Counted from the first letter of the stretch, positions 7,798-16,322 are shown. The stretch: 40,269 nt of DNA from Zoogloea sp044344315 (GCF_044344315.1 NZ_JBIJDC010000034.1:1-40269); one strand, 5' to 3'. Notes: a model not told the origin generated them from the sequence alone. Program-made: numbers and translations.

Positions 7798-9083
7798 GCC
7801 CGTGCCGGCGTGGCCGGATGGGCGCCGGCCGCAAACACCGCCAGCAGCACGCTGAAACCGAGGGTGCCGAGGGACGAGGCAAACATCGACCCGACGTTGG
7901 AAAACACCAGCTCGCCGATCAGCAGCACCAGACCCCAGGTGGCAAACAGGCGCTTGTCCGCATCCGGGCTGCGCCGCGCCACAATGAAGTGCCCCAGCGC
8001 CCCCACCCAGAAGGCCAGCATGGCCACGGTGCCCACCAGGCCGGTGGTGGTGAGATGGTCGATGAACAGGTTGTGCAGCCCACCGAAGGTGGTCAGGATC
8101 GGCGGCAGGGTGCCCGCCGCCACCGCTGCTGCCACGGCGCTGCGGAAATTGCCCAGGCCGATGCCGAACACCGGGTTGGCCAGGAACTGCTCCCAGCCCC
8201 ACTGCCAGCTCAGCAGGCGCAGGCCGAGGGAGGTCTCGCGGGCGCTGGGCGAGCCGGGATTGGCCACATAGGCACGGACTTCGGCAATCCCTTCCGCCAG
8301 ACGCGCGCCCACCAGCTCGCTGGCCAGCAGGGCAGCCAGCAGCGCGGAGACGCTGCCGGCGATGACCCAGCGCCGGGGGATGGGGCGACGGCCGGGCATG
8401 ATCAGCACGGCGATGGACATCAGCGGCAGTGCCGCCCAGGCGGAGCGGGTTTCCGACAACAGGGCCGCCATCAGCCCGCCGGCAATGGCCAGCAGGGCCA
8501 GGGCCGGCGCCCCCGCCAGCGGACGCACCCCCACCGCCAAGCCACCGGCCAACCCGGCCACTGCCACCACGGCGCTGTAGTTGCCAAAGGGGCCGGGGCT
8601 GGAAAACGGCCCCATCGGCCGCCCGGAATTGAGGGCCAGCAGGCCCTGGCCACCGCCGCTGCCCACGGCCATGGCCGCCACGGCACCCGCCGCCAGGCCC
8701 GCCACGGCCAGACCGAACAGCACCGACGGGCGGGAAATGCCCAGGCGCCGGAACAGCAGGTACACCAGCATTGCCGCCAGCAGGTGGGCCGGCCGGTCAA
8801 GAGCCCTGGCGTTCCAGCCGAGCAGCGCCATGTTGAGCAAGTAGGCGGCCGGCAGCACGGCACAGGCCAGCATGAAGCGACGGTCGAGGTGGTCCAGATG
8901 GCGCCCGGGCGCCACGGCCAGCACCAGCCCGCCGGCCGCCATCAGGACGGCCAGGTTGCGGGCCAGGCCCGCCGAGAGCATCAGCCCGAGCAGGAACAGG
9001 GGCAGCAGCCAGGGGGCCACGCGGGCCGCCAGCACAGGCAGCCCCCGGACCCGCAGCGGTGAATCGAGGCGCTCAGGGAGCAT
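7794..9083 (-). CDS. waaL: O-antigen ligase (Wzy_C family)
   Basis: A 429-aa polytopic inner-membrane protein with about ten to twelve hydrophobic segments, consistent with O-antigen ligase, which transfers undecaprenyl-linked O-polysaccharide to the lipid A-core in the periplasm. The large region around residues 255-345 (from GARLAEGI through RLLSWQWGWEQFLANPVFGIGLGNF to GLHNLFIDHL) has the periplasmic-loop features of WaaL/Wzy_C proteins: an RxxxW stretch, the NPxFGIGLGNF motif and a conserved H-N-x-F/Y block. The start overlaps the preceding gene by 11 bases. Wzy polymerases share this fold; location between msbA and the core glycosyltransferases favours the ligase. Confidence 0.85.
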   Translation of the reverse strand: MLPERLDSPLRVRGLPVLAARVAPWLLPLFLLGLMLSAGLARNLAVLMAAGGLVLAVAPGRHLDHLDRRFMLACAVLPAAYLLNMALLGWNARALDRPAHLLAAMLVYLLFRRLGISRPSVLFGLAVAGLAAGAVAAMAVGSGGGQGLLALNSGRPMGPFSSPGPFGNYSAVVAVAGLAGGLAVGVRPLAGAPALALLAIAGGLMAALLSETRSAWAALPLMSIAVLIMPGRRPIPRRWVIAGSVSALLAALLASELVGARLAEGIAEVRAYVANPGSPSARETSLGLRLLSWQWGWEQFLANPVFGIGLGNFRSAVAAAVAAGTLPPILTTFGGLHNLFIDHLTTTGLVGTVAMLAFWVGALGHFIVARRSPDADKRLFATWGLVLLIGELVFSNVGSMFASSLGTLGFSVLLAVFAAGAHPATPARA

Positions 9084-10110
9084 CGTGCAGGCTGACCCCG
9101 GTGGTGCGGAAGGCCTCGCTCATCTGGCGCTTTTCGGTATCGGACTTGAAGCGCACCCGGTCCCAGCCGAAGGCCACCACCCGGGTCGTCGCCGGGCTGG
9201 TCTGGCGGGCGAACAGCAGGGCGCTGGAGCGCACGCCGACGACCGCATCGTAGGGGGTGTTGGCGAGGTGCACTTCGAGGGGCTCATCGAGGGTGACGAC
9301 GGTGTAGTCGGGATGATTGAGCTCCAGTTCCGGGTCCTTCGGGTGGCCCTTGTAAAAGATCTGCGCCATCCCTTCGGCCGCCAGCCAGGCGTGGATTTCG
9401 TCGCTCACCGCATCGCGATCGGCGGCCTTCATCAGGCCGGCGCCCACCAGAGGCTGACCGATGACCAGGGCGCGCCGCGGGCCGCCAGCGGCCACCCCAT
9501 CGCCCCGCGGCGTGACCAGCGGCGGCAGCACCACGGTCTTGTCGGCAGGGTATTCATGGGGCAGGCCGGGGATCACATAGATGCGGTCGCAAAAGGGCGC
9601 ATCGGAGCCGATGCGGTCACCGGAAAAACACCAGTAGTCGAGTTCCGGCGCGATCAGGCGGCGCAGCTTGCGGGCGTACTGGGCGAGGCGCCTGGCCGTG
9701 CTCAGGGGATAGCGGCGGATGCTGATGAGGCCGTCGGGCAGGATGCGGGCGCGCATCTGCGTGGCGCCTGCCGCCCGCGGCAGAGCGCGCAGGAAGTAGT
9801 TGATGGCCTCGGTGTCGAACACCGCGCTGTGGATGTGCAGGGTGCTGCAGCGGCCAATCAGCCCGGCCACCAGGCGGATGTTGGCGCGCTGCCGGCGCAG
9901 GCGCCCGAAGGCCCCGGGCAGGGGCTCCCAGCGCGGCCAGGGCATATATACGGCAGCGTCCCAATCGGCCTCGCGGACGATGGGCGTGACACCGGGCTTG
10001 TACCACACCAGCACCTGGCGGGAGCCCTGCTCATGGGCTTCGGCGATGCGCCGGGCGGCCAGGTATTGCAGGGGGGAGGCGACGAAATAGACAGCGACGG
10101 TGTCACTCAT
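9073..10110 (-). CDS. Sialyltransferase-like GT-B glycosyltransferase
   Basis: A 345-aa protein starting MSDTVAVYFVASPLQYLA. An upstream in-frame extension exists but overlaps msbA and shows no homology. The opening strand with SPLQ is like the LOS sialyltransferase/polysialyltransferase group (GT52, GT38 and relatives). The three motifs of that superfamily appear in order: an acidic-Gly motif (RILPDG, about residue 138), an HP motif (FYKGHPKDPE) and a Ser pair (GVRSSALLF). The HP motif binds the CMP-sugar in characterised members, so a CMP-activated donor such as sialic acid or another nonulosonate is plausible but not shown. It lies 22 bases after msbA and overlaps waaL, so it probably decorates LPS. 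The exact family is uncertain. Confidence 0.6.
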   Translation of the reverse strand: MSDTVAVYFVASPLQYLAARRIAEAHEQGSRQVLVWYKPGVTPIVREADWDAAVYMPWPRWEPLPGAFGRLRRQRANIRLVAGLIGRCSTLHIHSAVFDTEAINYFLRALPRAAGATQMRARILPDGLISIRRYPLSTARRLAQYARKLRRLIAPELDYWCFSGDRIGSDAPFCDRIYVIPGLPHEYPADKTVVLPPLVTPRGDGVAAGGPRRALVIGQPLVGAGLMKAADRDAVSDEIHAWLAAEGMAQIFYKGHPKDPELELNHPDYTVVTLDEPLEVHLANTPYDAVVGVRSSALLFARQTSPATTRVVAFGWDRVRFKSDTEKRQMSEAFRTTGVSLHDAP

Positions 10111-10132
10111 GAGATGACGTCCGCGATCATGC

Positions 10133-11878
10133 TCAGGCCTCGTCCCGGGCGACCTGCTCGCCGCTGGCCAGCAGGCGGGCATAGGCTTCGCCACGGGCGA
10201 CGAGCTCGTCATGGGTGCCGGCCTCGACGATGCGACCGCGCTCCATGACGACGATGCGGTCGGCGTCGCGGATGGTGGACAGGCGGTGGGCGATGACGAT
10301 CACGGTGCGGTTGCGGCGCAGCTCGACCAGGGCGTCCTTGACGGCCCGCTCGGACTCGTTGTCGAGGGCCGAGGTGGCCTCGTCGAGGAGCAGGATGGGC
10401 GCATCGCGCAGGAAGGCCCGGGCAATGGCAATGCGCTGGCGCTGGCCACCGGAGAGCTGGCTGCCATTGGCGCCGACCCGGGTGGCCAGGCCGTCGGGCA
10501 GCTTGTCGATGAACTCCATGGCGTGGGCGGCGCGGGCGGCGGCGATGATATCGGCCTCCGGCACGTCGGGCCGGCCATAGGCGATGTTGGCGGCGATGCT
10601 GTCGTCGAACAGCACCACCTGCTGGCCGACCCAGCCGAGCTGCTGGCGCAGGTGGGCCAGGGGCAGGCTGTCGAGGCTGGCGCCGTCAAGCAGGATGCGG
10701 CCGCTGCCGGGTTCGAAGAAGCGGGCGATCAGGTTGACCAGGGTGGTCTTGCCGCTGCCGGAGGCGCCCACCAGGGCCACCGTCTGCCCGGGATGCACGT
10801 CGAGGCTGAAGTGGCTGAGGGCCGCTTCGGCCTGGCCGGGGTAGCTGAAACTCACATCGTCGAAGCGCAGCTCGCCGATGGCGCGGGGGAAGTTGCCGGT
10901 GGCTGAATCCACCTCGGCGGGGGTATCGAGCAGCTCGAAGATGCTCTGGGCACCGGCCAGGCCGCGCTGGATCACTGCGTTGATATTGGTCAGGCGGCGG
11001 ATCGGCTCGAAAAGCATGGACATGGCAGTGACGAAGGACACGAACTCGCCGGGGCTGAGCTTGTCCTGGGCCGACAGGGAGGTGGCCGTCCAGATCACCG
11101 TGGCCACGGCCGCCGCCGCCAGCACCTGCACCAGGGGCACGTTGACGGCCGACACCCGCACGGTGCGCATGGTCTGGCTGCGCAGGCGCTCGGCCACTTC
11201 ACCGAAGCGCCGGTCCTCGTGATCATGGGTACCGAAGAGCTTGATCTCGCGCACCCCGCCCAGGGTCTCCTCGACCATGCCGGTGAGGTGACCGGTGGTT
11301 TCCTGCATCTCCTGGTTGGAGCCGCGCAGCTTGCGGCTGGCCACCCGGATCAGCCAGGCCACGATGGGGGCGATGGCGACGATGACCAGGGTCAGCTCCC
11401 AGGCGGTGTAGATGAGGTAGCCGGTGAGGCCGATGATGATCAGGGTGTCGCGCACCACGATGATCCAGGCGTTGGACAGGGCCGCGCCCACCTGGGGGAT
11501 GTCGTAGAGGATGCGCGACAGCATGCGTCCGCCGGCCTCGGCCTGGTGCACCGGGATGGGCAGGTGCATCTGGTGGCGGAAAACCTGCTGACGCAAGTCG
11601 GTGATGGCCTTGTGGGCGATCCACTGGCTGGACACGTTGGCAACGTACTCGGCCACGCCCTTGGCCAGGAAGGCCAGCATCAGGAACAGGGGCACCTGCC
11701 ACTGGGCCACGTGGTTCTTCTTGATCAGGCTCTCGTCCACCAGGGGCTTGAGCAGGGCCGGCAGCACCGGCTCCAGCGAAGCCGCGGCGATCATGGCCAG
11801 CACCGACAGAGCCACCACCTTGCTGTAGGGGCGGATGGAGCCGAGCAGGCGGCGGTAAAGCAGGAAGGCGCTTTTCAT
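10133..11878 (-). CDS. msbA: Lipid A flippase, ABC transporter MsbA
   Basis: A 581-aa half-transporter, nearly the same length as E. coli MsbA (582). Residues 1-310 form the six-helix transmembrane domain, starting MKSAFLLYRRLLGSIRPYSK. The nucleotide-binding domain has Walker A GASGSGKTT, Q-loop in LGWVGQQVVLFDD, signature LSGGQRQRIAIARAF, Walker B ILLLDEATSALD and the switch His in VIVIAHRLST. It flips core-lipid A across the inner membrane using ATP. The ATG at 11878 overlaps the stop of the phosphatase gene by four bases; a longer open frame upstream is not coding. Neighbouring core synthesis and ligase genes agree with the role. Confidence 0.95.
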   Translation of the reverse strand: MKSAFLLYRRLLGSIRPYSKVVALSVLAMIAAASLEPVLPALLKPLVDESLIKKNHVAQWQVPLFLMLAFLAKGVAEYVANVSSQWIAHKAITDLRQQVFRHQMHLPIPVHQAEAGGRMLSRILYDIPQVGAALSNAWIIVVRDTLIIIGLTGYLIYTAWELTLVIVAIAPIVAWLIRVASRKLRGSNQEMQETTGHLTGMVEETLGGVREIKLFGTHDHEDRRFGEVAERLRSQTMRTVRVSAVNVPLVQVLAAAAVATVIWTATSLSAQDKLSPGEFVSFVTAMSMLFEPIRRLTNINAVIQRGLAGAQSIFELLDTPAEVDSATGNFPRAIGELRFDDVSFSYPGQAEAALSHFSLDVHPGQTVALVGASGSGKTTLVNLIARFFEPGSGRILLDGASLDSLPLAHLRQQLGWVGQQVVLFDDSIAANIAYGRPDVPEADIIAAARAAHAMEFIDKLPDGLATRVGANGSQLSGGQRQRIAIARAFLRDAPILLLDEATSALDNESERAVKDALVELRRNRTVIVIAHRLSTIRDADRIVVMERGRIVEAGTHDELVARGEAYARLLASGEQVARDEA

Positions 11879-12537
11879 TCCCGGTGCAGGACCTTGTCGA
11901 CGATCAGGCTGGCCCAGCCTTCGGCGCGGAAGCGGTTGTGCATTTCGAGGCGGTTGTATTCGGTGTTCACCCACTCCAGGAAGCCGATGGGCGACTGGCG
12001 GTTGCGGGCCACGTAGGTGGCGAAGAAGAAGTCCAGCACGCCGGTCTTGGCCTGCTTGAAGTGGCCGTACTTCCAGCCCAGCTCGGCCATGGCGGCCTCG
12101 ACCGGGTGGCCCAGGTGCAGGATGCGGTAAAGGGCGGCACCCAGGCCGGCCCGGTCGGCGCCGGACTTGCAGTGCAGCAGGGCGGGGTATTCGATGGTCT
12201 TGAAGAGCGCGTCCATGGCGTGCACCTCTTCGATCTCCGGTGGCGTGCGGGAGTACAGCTTGACGTCGTGGAGGGCAATGCCGAGCTGCGCGCAGGCTTC
12301 CTTCTCCAGGGCGTAGGAGCCGTAGCCATGGGCGCCGCGCAGGTTGATCACACTGCGCAGACCGAGGCTTTGCTGGTACTTGCGCAGCTGGGCCGGGCTG
12401 GGCTGGCTGCTGCGGTACATGCCGCCGCCCAGGTCGTAGAAGTTGCTGTACACGGCGCGGACGGCGCCGTGATCCACCAGGTGCATGTCCAGCCAGGCGC
12501 GGATGCGGCCGCTGGTGGTCGAGATGTCCATGATCAT
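11875..12537 (-). CDS. Dual-specificity-phosphatase-like protein
   Basis: A 220-aa cytosolic protein with a Cys-based phosphatase fold. The P-loop HCKSGADRAG (about residues 126-135) is the HCx5R active site, and the N-terminal part has the MYRSSQPSPAQL and VINLRG segments typical of atypical dual-specificity phosphatases of the SIW14/PTP-like type. A general-acid Asp is not obvious. It sits between hldE and msbA, with four-base overlaps on both sides, so it is translationally bound to LPS synthesis. Substrates in this group range from phosphoproteins to inositol and sugar phosphates. A role in heptose phosphate or lipid A metabolism is an inference from location. The start may be the second Met, two codons in. 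Confidence 0.78.
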   Translation of the reverse strand: MIMDISTTSGRIRAWLDMHLVDHGAVRAVYSNFYDLGGGMYRSSQPSPAQLRKYQQSLGLRSVINLRGAHGYGSYALEKEACAQLGIALHDVKLYSRTPPEIEEVHAMDALFKTIEYPALLHCKSGADRAGLGAALYRILHLGHPVEAAMAELGWKYGHFKQAKTGVLDFFFATYVARNRQSPIGFLEWVNTEYNRLEMHNRFRAEGWASLIVDKVLHRE

Positions 12538-13796
12538 GGGCGGGCGGGCAGCAACAGGTGGGGCCCGATCCTGGCCAGCAGATCGGCGTGGCCGGCCGGG
12601 TCGGCACTCACCACCCAGTCCACCTGGCGCAGGGCGGCAAGCACTGCGAGGGCATCCGCGTCCGTGTCGGCGGGCTCGACGAGGAGCACCCGGTCGGCCT
12701 GGCGGCCGGCCTGTTCGAGACGGGCCAGCAAGGCCGCCCCCGGCACACCGACGGGGCCGACGATCACGGCGATGCGCTCGCCGGCGGCCCGGGCACGCTG
12801 GGCGGCGCTGATCAGCGCATCCGCGCCCATGCGCCCGCGGGCCAGGGGCGAATGGGCATCCATGGCGGCATAGAGTTCGTCGAGGGACGCCGTGGCGGTG
12901 CCCAGCTTGCCCACCACCACGCCGGCCGCCAGATTGGCCAGGGCGGTGGCTTCGAGCAGACTGAGGCCGGCGGCAATACCACAGCCGAGGGCGGCCGACA
13001 CCGTATCGCCGGCGCCGGTCACGTCATACACCTCCCGTGCCCGGGTCGGCTGGTGGTGGGCCGGTTGGCCACGCTGGAGCAGGGTCACGCCCTGTTCGCC
13101 GCGGGTCACCAGCAGGGCCTCCAGGTCCAGCTCGGCGCGCAGGGCTTCGCCGCGGGCGATCAGGGTGGCCTCGTCCGGGCAGGGGCCGACCACGGCCTCG
13201 AACTCGGACAGGTTGGGCTTGACGATGGTGGCGCCGCGGTAACGGGAAAAGTCGGTGCCCTTCGGGTCCACCACCACCGGCACACCCCGGGCCCGGGCCA
13301 GGGCGATCAGGGCCGGCACATCGGCGAGGGTGCCCTTGGCGTAGTCGGACAGCACCAATACGTCGATGCCCTCCAGGTGGGCGGCCAGGGCATCGGCCAC
13401 CCGAGGGGCGTGGCGGGCGTCGAAACGCTCCTCGAAATCCAGGCGGATGAGTTGCTGGTGGCGCGAGATGACCCGCAGCTTGGTGATCGTCGGCGCGTCG
13501 GCAAGGCGCTCGAAGGCACAATCAACCCCCCGGGCGGCCAGACTCTCGCCGAGCAGACGGCCGGCCTCGTCGTCCCCCACCAGGCCAATGACCCGCGCCC
13601 GGGCGCCCAGGGAGGCGGCATTGAGGGCCACGTTGCCGGCACCACCGGCACGCACTTCGTCGTTCTTCACCTGAACCACCGGCACCGGCGCCTCGGGTGA
13701 GATGCGGGCCGTCGCCCCGTGCCAATAGCGGTCGAGCATCACGTCGCCGCAAACGAGCACGCGGCAGGCGGAGAAATCCGGCAGGGAAAAATGCAT
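12534..13796 (-). CDS. hldE: D-glycero-beta-D-manno-heptose-7-phosphate kinase with vestigial C-terminal domain
   Basis: A 420-aa protein. Residues 1-315 are the PfkB-type kinase that makes heptose 1,7-bisphosphate for LPS core: GDVMLDRYWHG at the start, GGAGNVALNA, VDPKGTDFSRYRG, and the catalytic DVTGAGDT with Asp264. In bifunctional HldE a nucleotidyltransferase domain follows, with the TNGCFDILHAGH motif. Here residues 329-420 still align along the domain (ARAAGERIAV..., LAALRQVDWVV, LLARIGPHLLL), but the motif has become VGPVGVPGAAL, so the HxGH signature is gone and the domain is shorter. Adenylylation must come from a separate hldE2/rfaE2 gene not in this window. First gene of the minus-strand LPS run. 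Confidence 0.9.
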   Translation of the reverse strand: MHFSLPDFSACRVLVCGDVMLDRYWHGATARISPEAPVPVVQVKNDEVRAGGAGNVALNAASLGARARVIGLVGDDEAGRLLGESLAARGVDCAFERLADAPTITKLRVISRHQQLIRLDFEERFDARHAPRVADALAAHLEGIDVLVLSDYAKGTLADVPALIALARARGVPVVVDPKGTDFSRYRGATIVKPNLSEFEAVVGPCPDEATLIARGEALRAELDLEALLVTRGEQGVTLLQRGQPAHHQPTRAREVYDVTGAGDTVSAALGCGIAAGLSLLEATALANLAAGVVVGKLGTATASLDELYAAMDAHSPLARGRMGADALISAAQRARAAGERIAVIVGPVGVPGAALLARLEQAGRQADRVLLVEPADTDADALAVLAALRQVDWVVSADPAGHADLLARIGPHLLLPARP

Positions 13797-13997
13797 GCGC
13801 AGGCAGGCACCCGCAAAACCGGGCGCCGGAGGAATAAAGCCGGGATTATCGCATCAAGGGCGGAGGGTCGCGAGGGGGCGGACCGCGCGCTCAGCCGATA
13901 CCGGTTTCAGCAAACGCCCCCGAAGGTCGTGACTCACGTCACAATATGCCAATGACCCTTTTTTCAACCCCGCGCGGCCCTCTGCCCCCCGTTCTGC
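13797..13997. promoter_or_regulatory. Divergent intergenic region, hldE / histidine kinase
   Basis: This 201-base gap separates two divergent genes, so it should hold promoters for both. On the minus strand, TTGAAA (13967-13962) and TATTGT (13946-13941) form a weak promoter candidate for hldE with a short 15-base spacer. A small palindrome, CGTGA-C-TCACG, lies at 13928-13938. No clear promoter is visible for the kinase gene and it lacks a good Shine-Dalgarno. Confidence 0.35.
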
Positions 13998-15662
13998 ATG
14001 ACTAGCGACATCAAGGGCGCGGTCACTGCCTGGTTTGGCAGGTTGCCGCTGAATCTTGCCTTCATCGGGCTGTACCTGGCCCTGGATGCGGTGAGCTTCA
14101 TCCATCCCCTGTGGGGGCTGAACATCACGCCATGGAATCCGGCCCCTGCCCTCGGACTGGTGTTCCTGATCCGCCACGGACGCAGCGCCTGGCTGGCCAC
14201 GGTGCTGGCGGTCGTGTTGGCCGATTTCGTCGTCTACGATTTCGAGCCCCTGCGCTGGCCCTTGCTGGGCACCAGCCTGGCGCTGGCCGCCGGCTATGTG
14301 GCGCTGGGCTCGGAGCTGGCTCGCATCCTGCCCCGCGACAGCCTGCTGAATACCCGACGGGCCCTGGTCACCTGGTTCATCGGGGTGGCCCTGGGCACGC
14401 TGCTGGTGAGCCTGGTGTATGTGTTCTCCCTGCGCCTCGGCGGGTTTCTGGTGCCGAGCGGCTGGTGGCAGGCCCTGCTGCGCTTCTGGGTCGGTGACGG
14501 TGTTGGCATCGCCATCCTGATGCCCCTGCTGTGGTGGCTCGGCAACGAACAGGGACGCCGCCAACTGCTGCATGCCATCCGCCAGCCGGAAACCGGCGGC
14601 TATCTGGCCCTCGCCGTGGCCTCCCTGTGGCTGGCCTTCGGACTCGGTGGACACAACGATTTCAAGCTCTTCTACCTGCTCTTCCTGCCCATCGCCTGGG
14701 CCGCCGGACGTCAGGGCATGGCGGGCGCCATCATCTGCGCCGCCTTCCTGCAGCTGGGCGTCATCGTTGCCGTACAGGTGCTTGATTACAGCGCCGTCAC
14801 CGTGGCCGAGCTGCAGATCCTGGCCCTGGCCATGGCCTTGGTGGGCTTCTTCGTCGGCGTGGTGGTGGATGAAAAGCGACGCACCGGCACGGAGCTGCGC
14901 CACAGCCTGCGCCTGGCGGCCGCCGGCGAGATGGCTGGCGCCCTGGCCCATGAGCTGCAGCAGCCCCTCACCGCCCTGCGCGCCTATGCCGGCGCCTGCG
15001 AGCGCCTGATCGAGCGGGGTGCCACCCCCGAGCAGTTGCTGGCCGCCGTGCAGTGCGTGCAGCGGGAATCCGCCCGAGCCGACGCGGCGGTGCGGCGCCT
15101 GCAGGAGTTCTACCAGGCCGAGCCCACCCGCCTCGAATCCGTAGCCCTTGAGACGCTGGTGGAGGCCGCCGTGGCACCCTTCCGCAACCAGGCCGAACAG
15201 GAGGGGGTACGGCTGAAGGTCAACGCCATGCCCACGGTATCCCTGTGGGCCGACCGCCTGCAACTGGAGGTGGTGCTGCGTCACCTGCTTTCCAACGCCT
15301 TCGAAGCCGTCGGAGACAGCCCGCGCCACCCCCGCCGCATTCTTCTCAGTGCCTTCCAGGAGACGCCCGAGCGCGTGTGCCTGCAGTTCGAGGACTCGGC
15401 GCTTGGCCTCACCGCCCAGAACGCAACTCATCTCTTTGATGGCCCTGCTACTGGTGGGGCCGGCCCGGTGGACGCCAGCCTTGCGATCATCCGGGCGATT
15501 GTGGACACCCATGGTGGCCGCCTGTGGGGCGAGGCCCACCACCACCGGATCTTCAAGCTGGAGCTACCCGTCGAGGCAGCCCCTGGGCCCGCTTGCCGGG
15601 CTGGCTGGCCCGGTCGCATACTGTCCGGGTCAGGTGCGCGAGAAGGAGTTCATCATGCTTGA
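13998..15662 (+). CDS. MASE1-domain membrane histidine kinase, ATP-binding domain degenerate
   Basis: A 554-aa protein. Residues 1-295 are strongly hydrophobic with about eight membrane segments and look like a MASE1 sensor domain (for example NITPWNPAPALGL and RFWVGDGVGIAILMPLLWW). A HisKA domain follows with an intact H-box, ALAHELQQPLTAL, phospho-acceptor His318. In the ATPase domain the N-box is good (HLLSNAFEAVGD, Asn433), but the G1 box reads FEDSALGLT in place of D-x-G-x-G, and the G2 box reads VDASLAIIRAI in place of GxGLGL. Kinase activity is therefore doubtful. Its last eight bases overlap the start of a ClpP-like protease gene, and no response regulator lies nearby. Ligand unknown. 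Confidence 0.85.
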   Translation: MTSDIKGAVTAWFGRLPLNLAFIGLYLALDAVSFIHPLWGLNITPWNPAPALGLVFLIRHGRSAWLATVLAVVLADFVVYDFEPLRWPLLGTSLALAAGYVALGSELARILPRDSLLNTRRALVTWFIGVALGTLLVSLVYVFSLRLGGFLVPSGWWQALLRFWVGDGVGIAILMPLLWWLGNEQGRRQLLHAIRQPETGGYLALAVASLWLAFGLGGHNDFKLFYLLFLPIAWAAGRQGMAGAIICAAFLQLGVIVAVQVLDYSAVTVAELQILALAMALVGFFVGVVVDEKRRTGTELRHSLRLAAAGEMAGALAHELQQPLTALRAYAGACERLIERGATPEQLLAAVQCVQRESARADAAVRRLQEFYQAEPTRLESVALETLVEAAVAPFRNQAEQEGVRLKVNAMPTVSLWADRLQLEVVLRHLLSNAFEAVGDSPRHPRRILLSAFQETPERVCLQFEDSALGLTAQNATHLFDGPATGGAGPVDASLAIIRAIVDTHGGRLWGEAHHHRIFKLELPVEAAPGPACRAGWPGRILSGSGAREGVHHA

Positions 15663-16290
15663 CCACAGCCGCGGGCGGAGTGCCGAGGCAGACGAAGACG
15701 ACGCGGAGCCCTTCGGCGGGCTGGTACGTTACGAACGGCATGTCCCGCTGCACCAGGTTTCTTACTACCTGTGCGGCGAGCTGCAGTCGCCCCAGCACTA
15801 CACCGAACTGTTCTACACCCTGCGCAGTGCCGCCGAAACCGACCTGATCTATCTGCACATCAACTCGCCCGGTGGCGACTTCAACACCGGCCTGCAGATC
15901 ATCAACAACATGTTGGCCTCGGACGCCCATGTGATCACCGTACTGGAGGCGCGAGCCTACTCGATGGCAGCCTTCATCTTCCTGAGCGGTGACGAGCTCA
16001 TCGTCCATGACAACTGCCAGCTGATGTTCCACACCTACTCAAGCAGCTTTGCCGGCAAGGGCAGCGAGCAGCTGGCCGAAGTGCACGCCCTGGGCAGCTG
16101 GTTCGAGAAGGTCACCACCCGCGTGTGCACGCCCTTCCTGAGCGCCACCGACATCACCCACATCCTGCAGGGCAGCGATCTGTGGATGGATTCGGACGAG
16201 ATCCGCCGACGCCTGGCGCGCATCAAGCCGGCCCGCTCAAAAACCGCGCCGCGCAAACCAGTGTTGCGCAAAGGCAAGATCCCGGCCTGA
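15655..16290 (+). CDS. ClpP-like serine protease
   Basis: A 211-aa protein of the ClpP/crotonase fold. The start MLDHSRGRSAEADEDD has a good AGAAGGAG-type ribosome site (GAAGGAG just upstream) and overlaps the kinase gene by eight bases. INSPGGDFNTGLQI is the ClpP oxyanion-hole segment. The catalytic triad can be placed: Ser103 in ARAYSMAAF, His126 in LMFHTYSS and Asp175 in GSDLWMD, with the His-to-Asp spacing of 49 residues equal to that in E. coli ClpP. The last 30 residues are Lys/Arg-rich. It is not the housekeeping ClpP: it lacks a neighbouring clpX and its N-terminus differs. Coupling to a membrane sensor kinase suggests signal-linked proteolysis, which is inference. Confidence 0.85.
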   Translation: MLDHSRGRSAEADEDDAEPFGGLVRYERHVPLHQVSYYLCGELQSPQHYTELFYTLRSAAETDLIYLHINSPGGDFNTGLQIINNMLASDAHVITVLEARAYSMAAFIFLSGDELIVHDNCQLMFHTYSSSFAGKGSEQLAEVHALGSWFEKVTTRVCTPFLSATDITHILQGSDLWMDSDEIRRRLARIKPARSKTAPRKPVLRKGKIPA

Positions 16291-16322
16291 ACGCAGCGAC
16301 ACGGGGCGCTGGCGGCCTCCCA

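Noticed and set aside
13854..15545. A 563-codon open frame on the minus strand, antisense to the histidine kinase
   Set aside because: GC-rich genes commonly leave long open antisense frames; the translation is low-complexity (Gly/Gln/His-rich) with no domain, while the sense strand encodes clear MASE1 and HisKA motifs.
13998..16290. Kinase-protease pair as a phage-defence system
   Set aside because: No nuclease, nucleotide cyclase, phage or mobile-element gene is nearby and the flanking genes are housekeeping envelope loci; defence is not supported by context.
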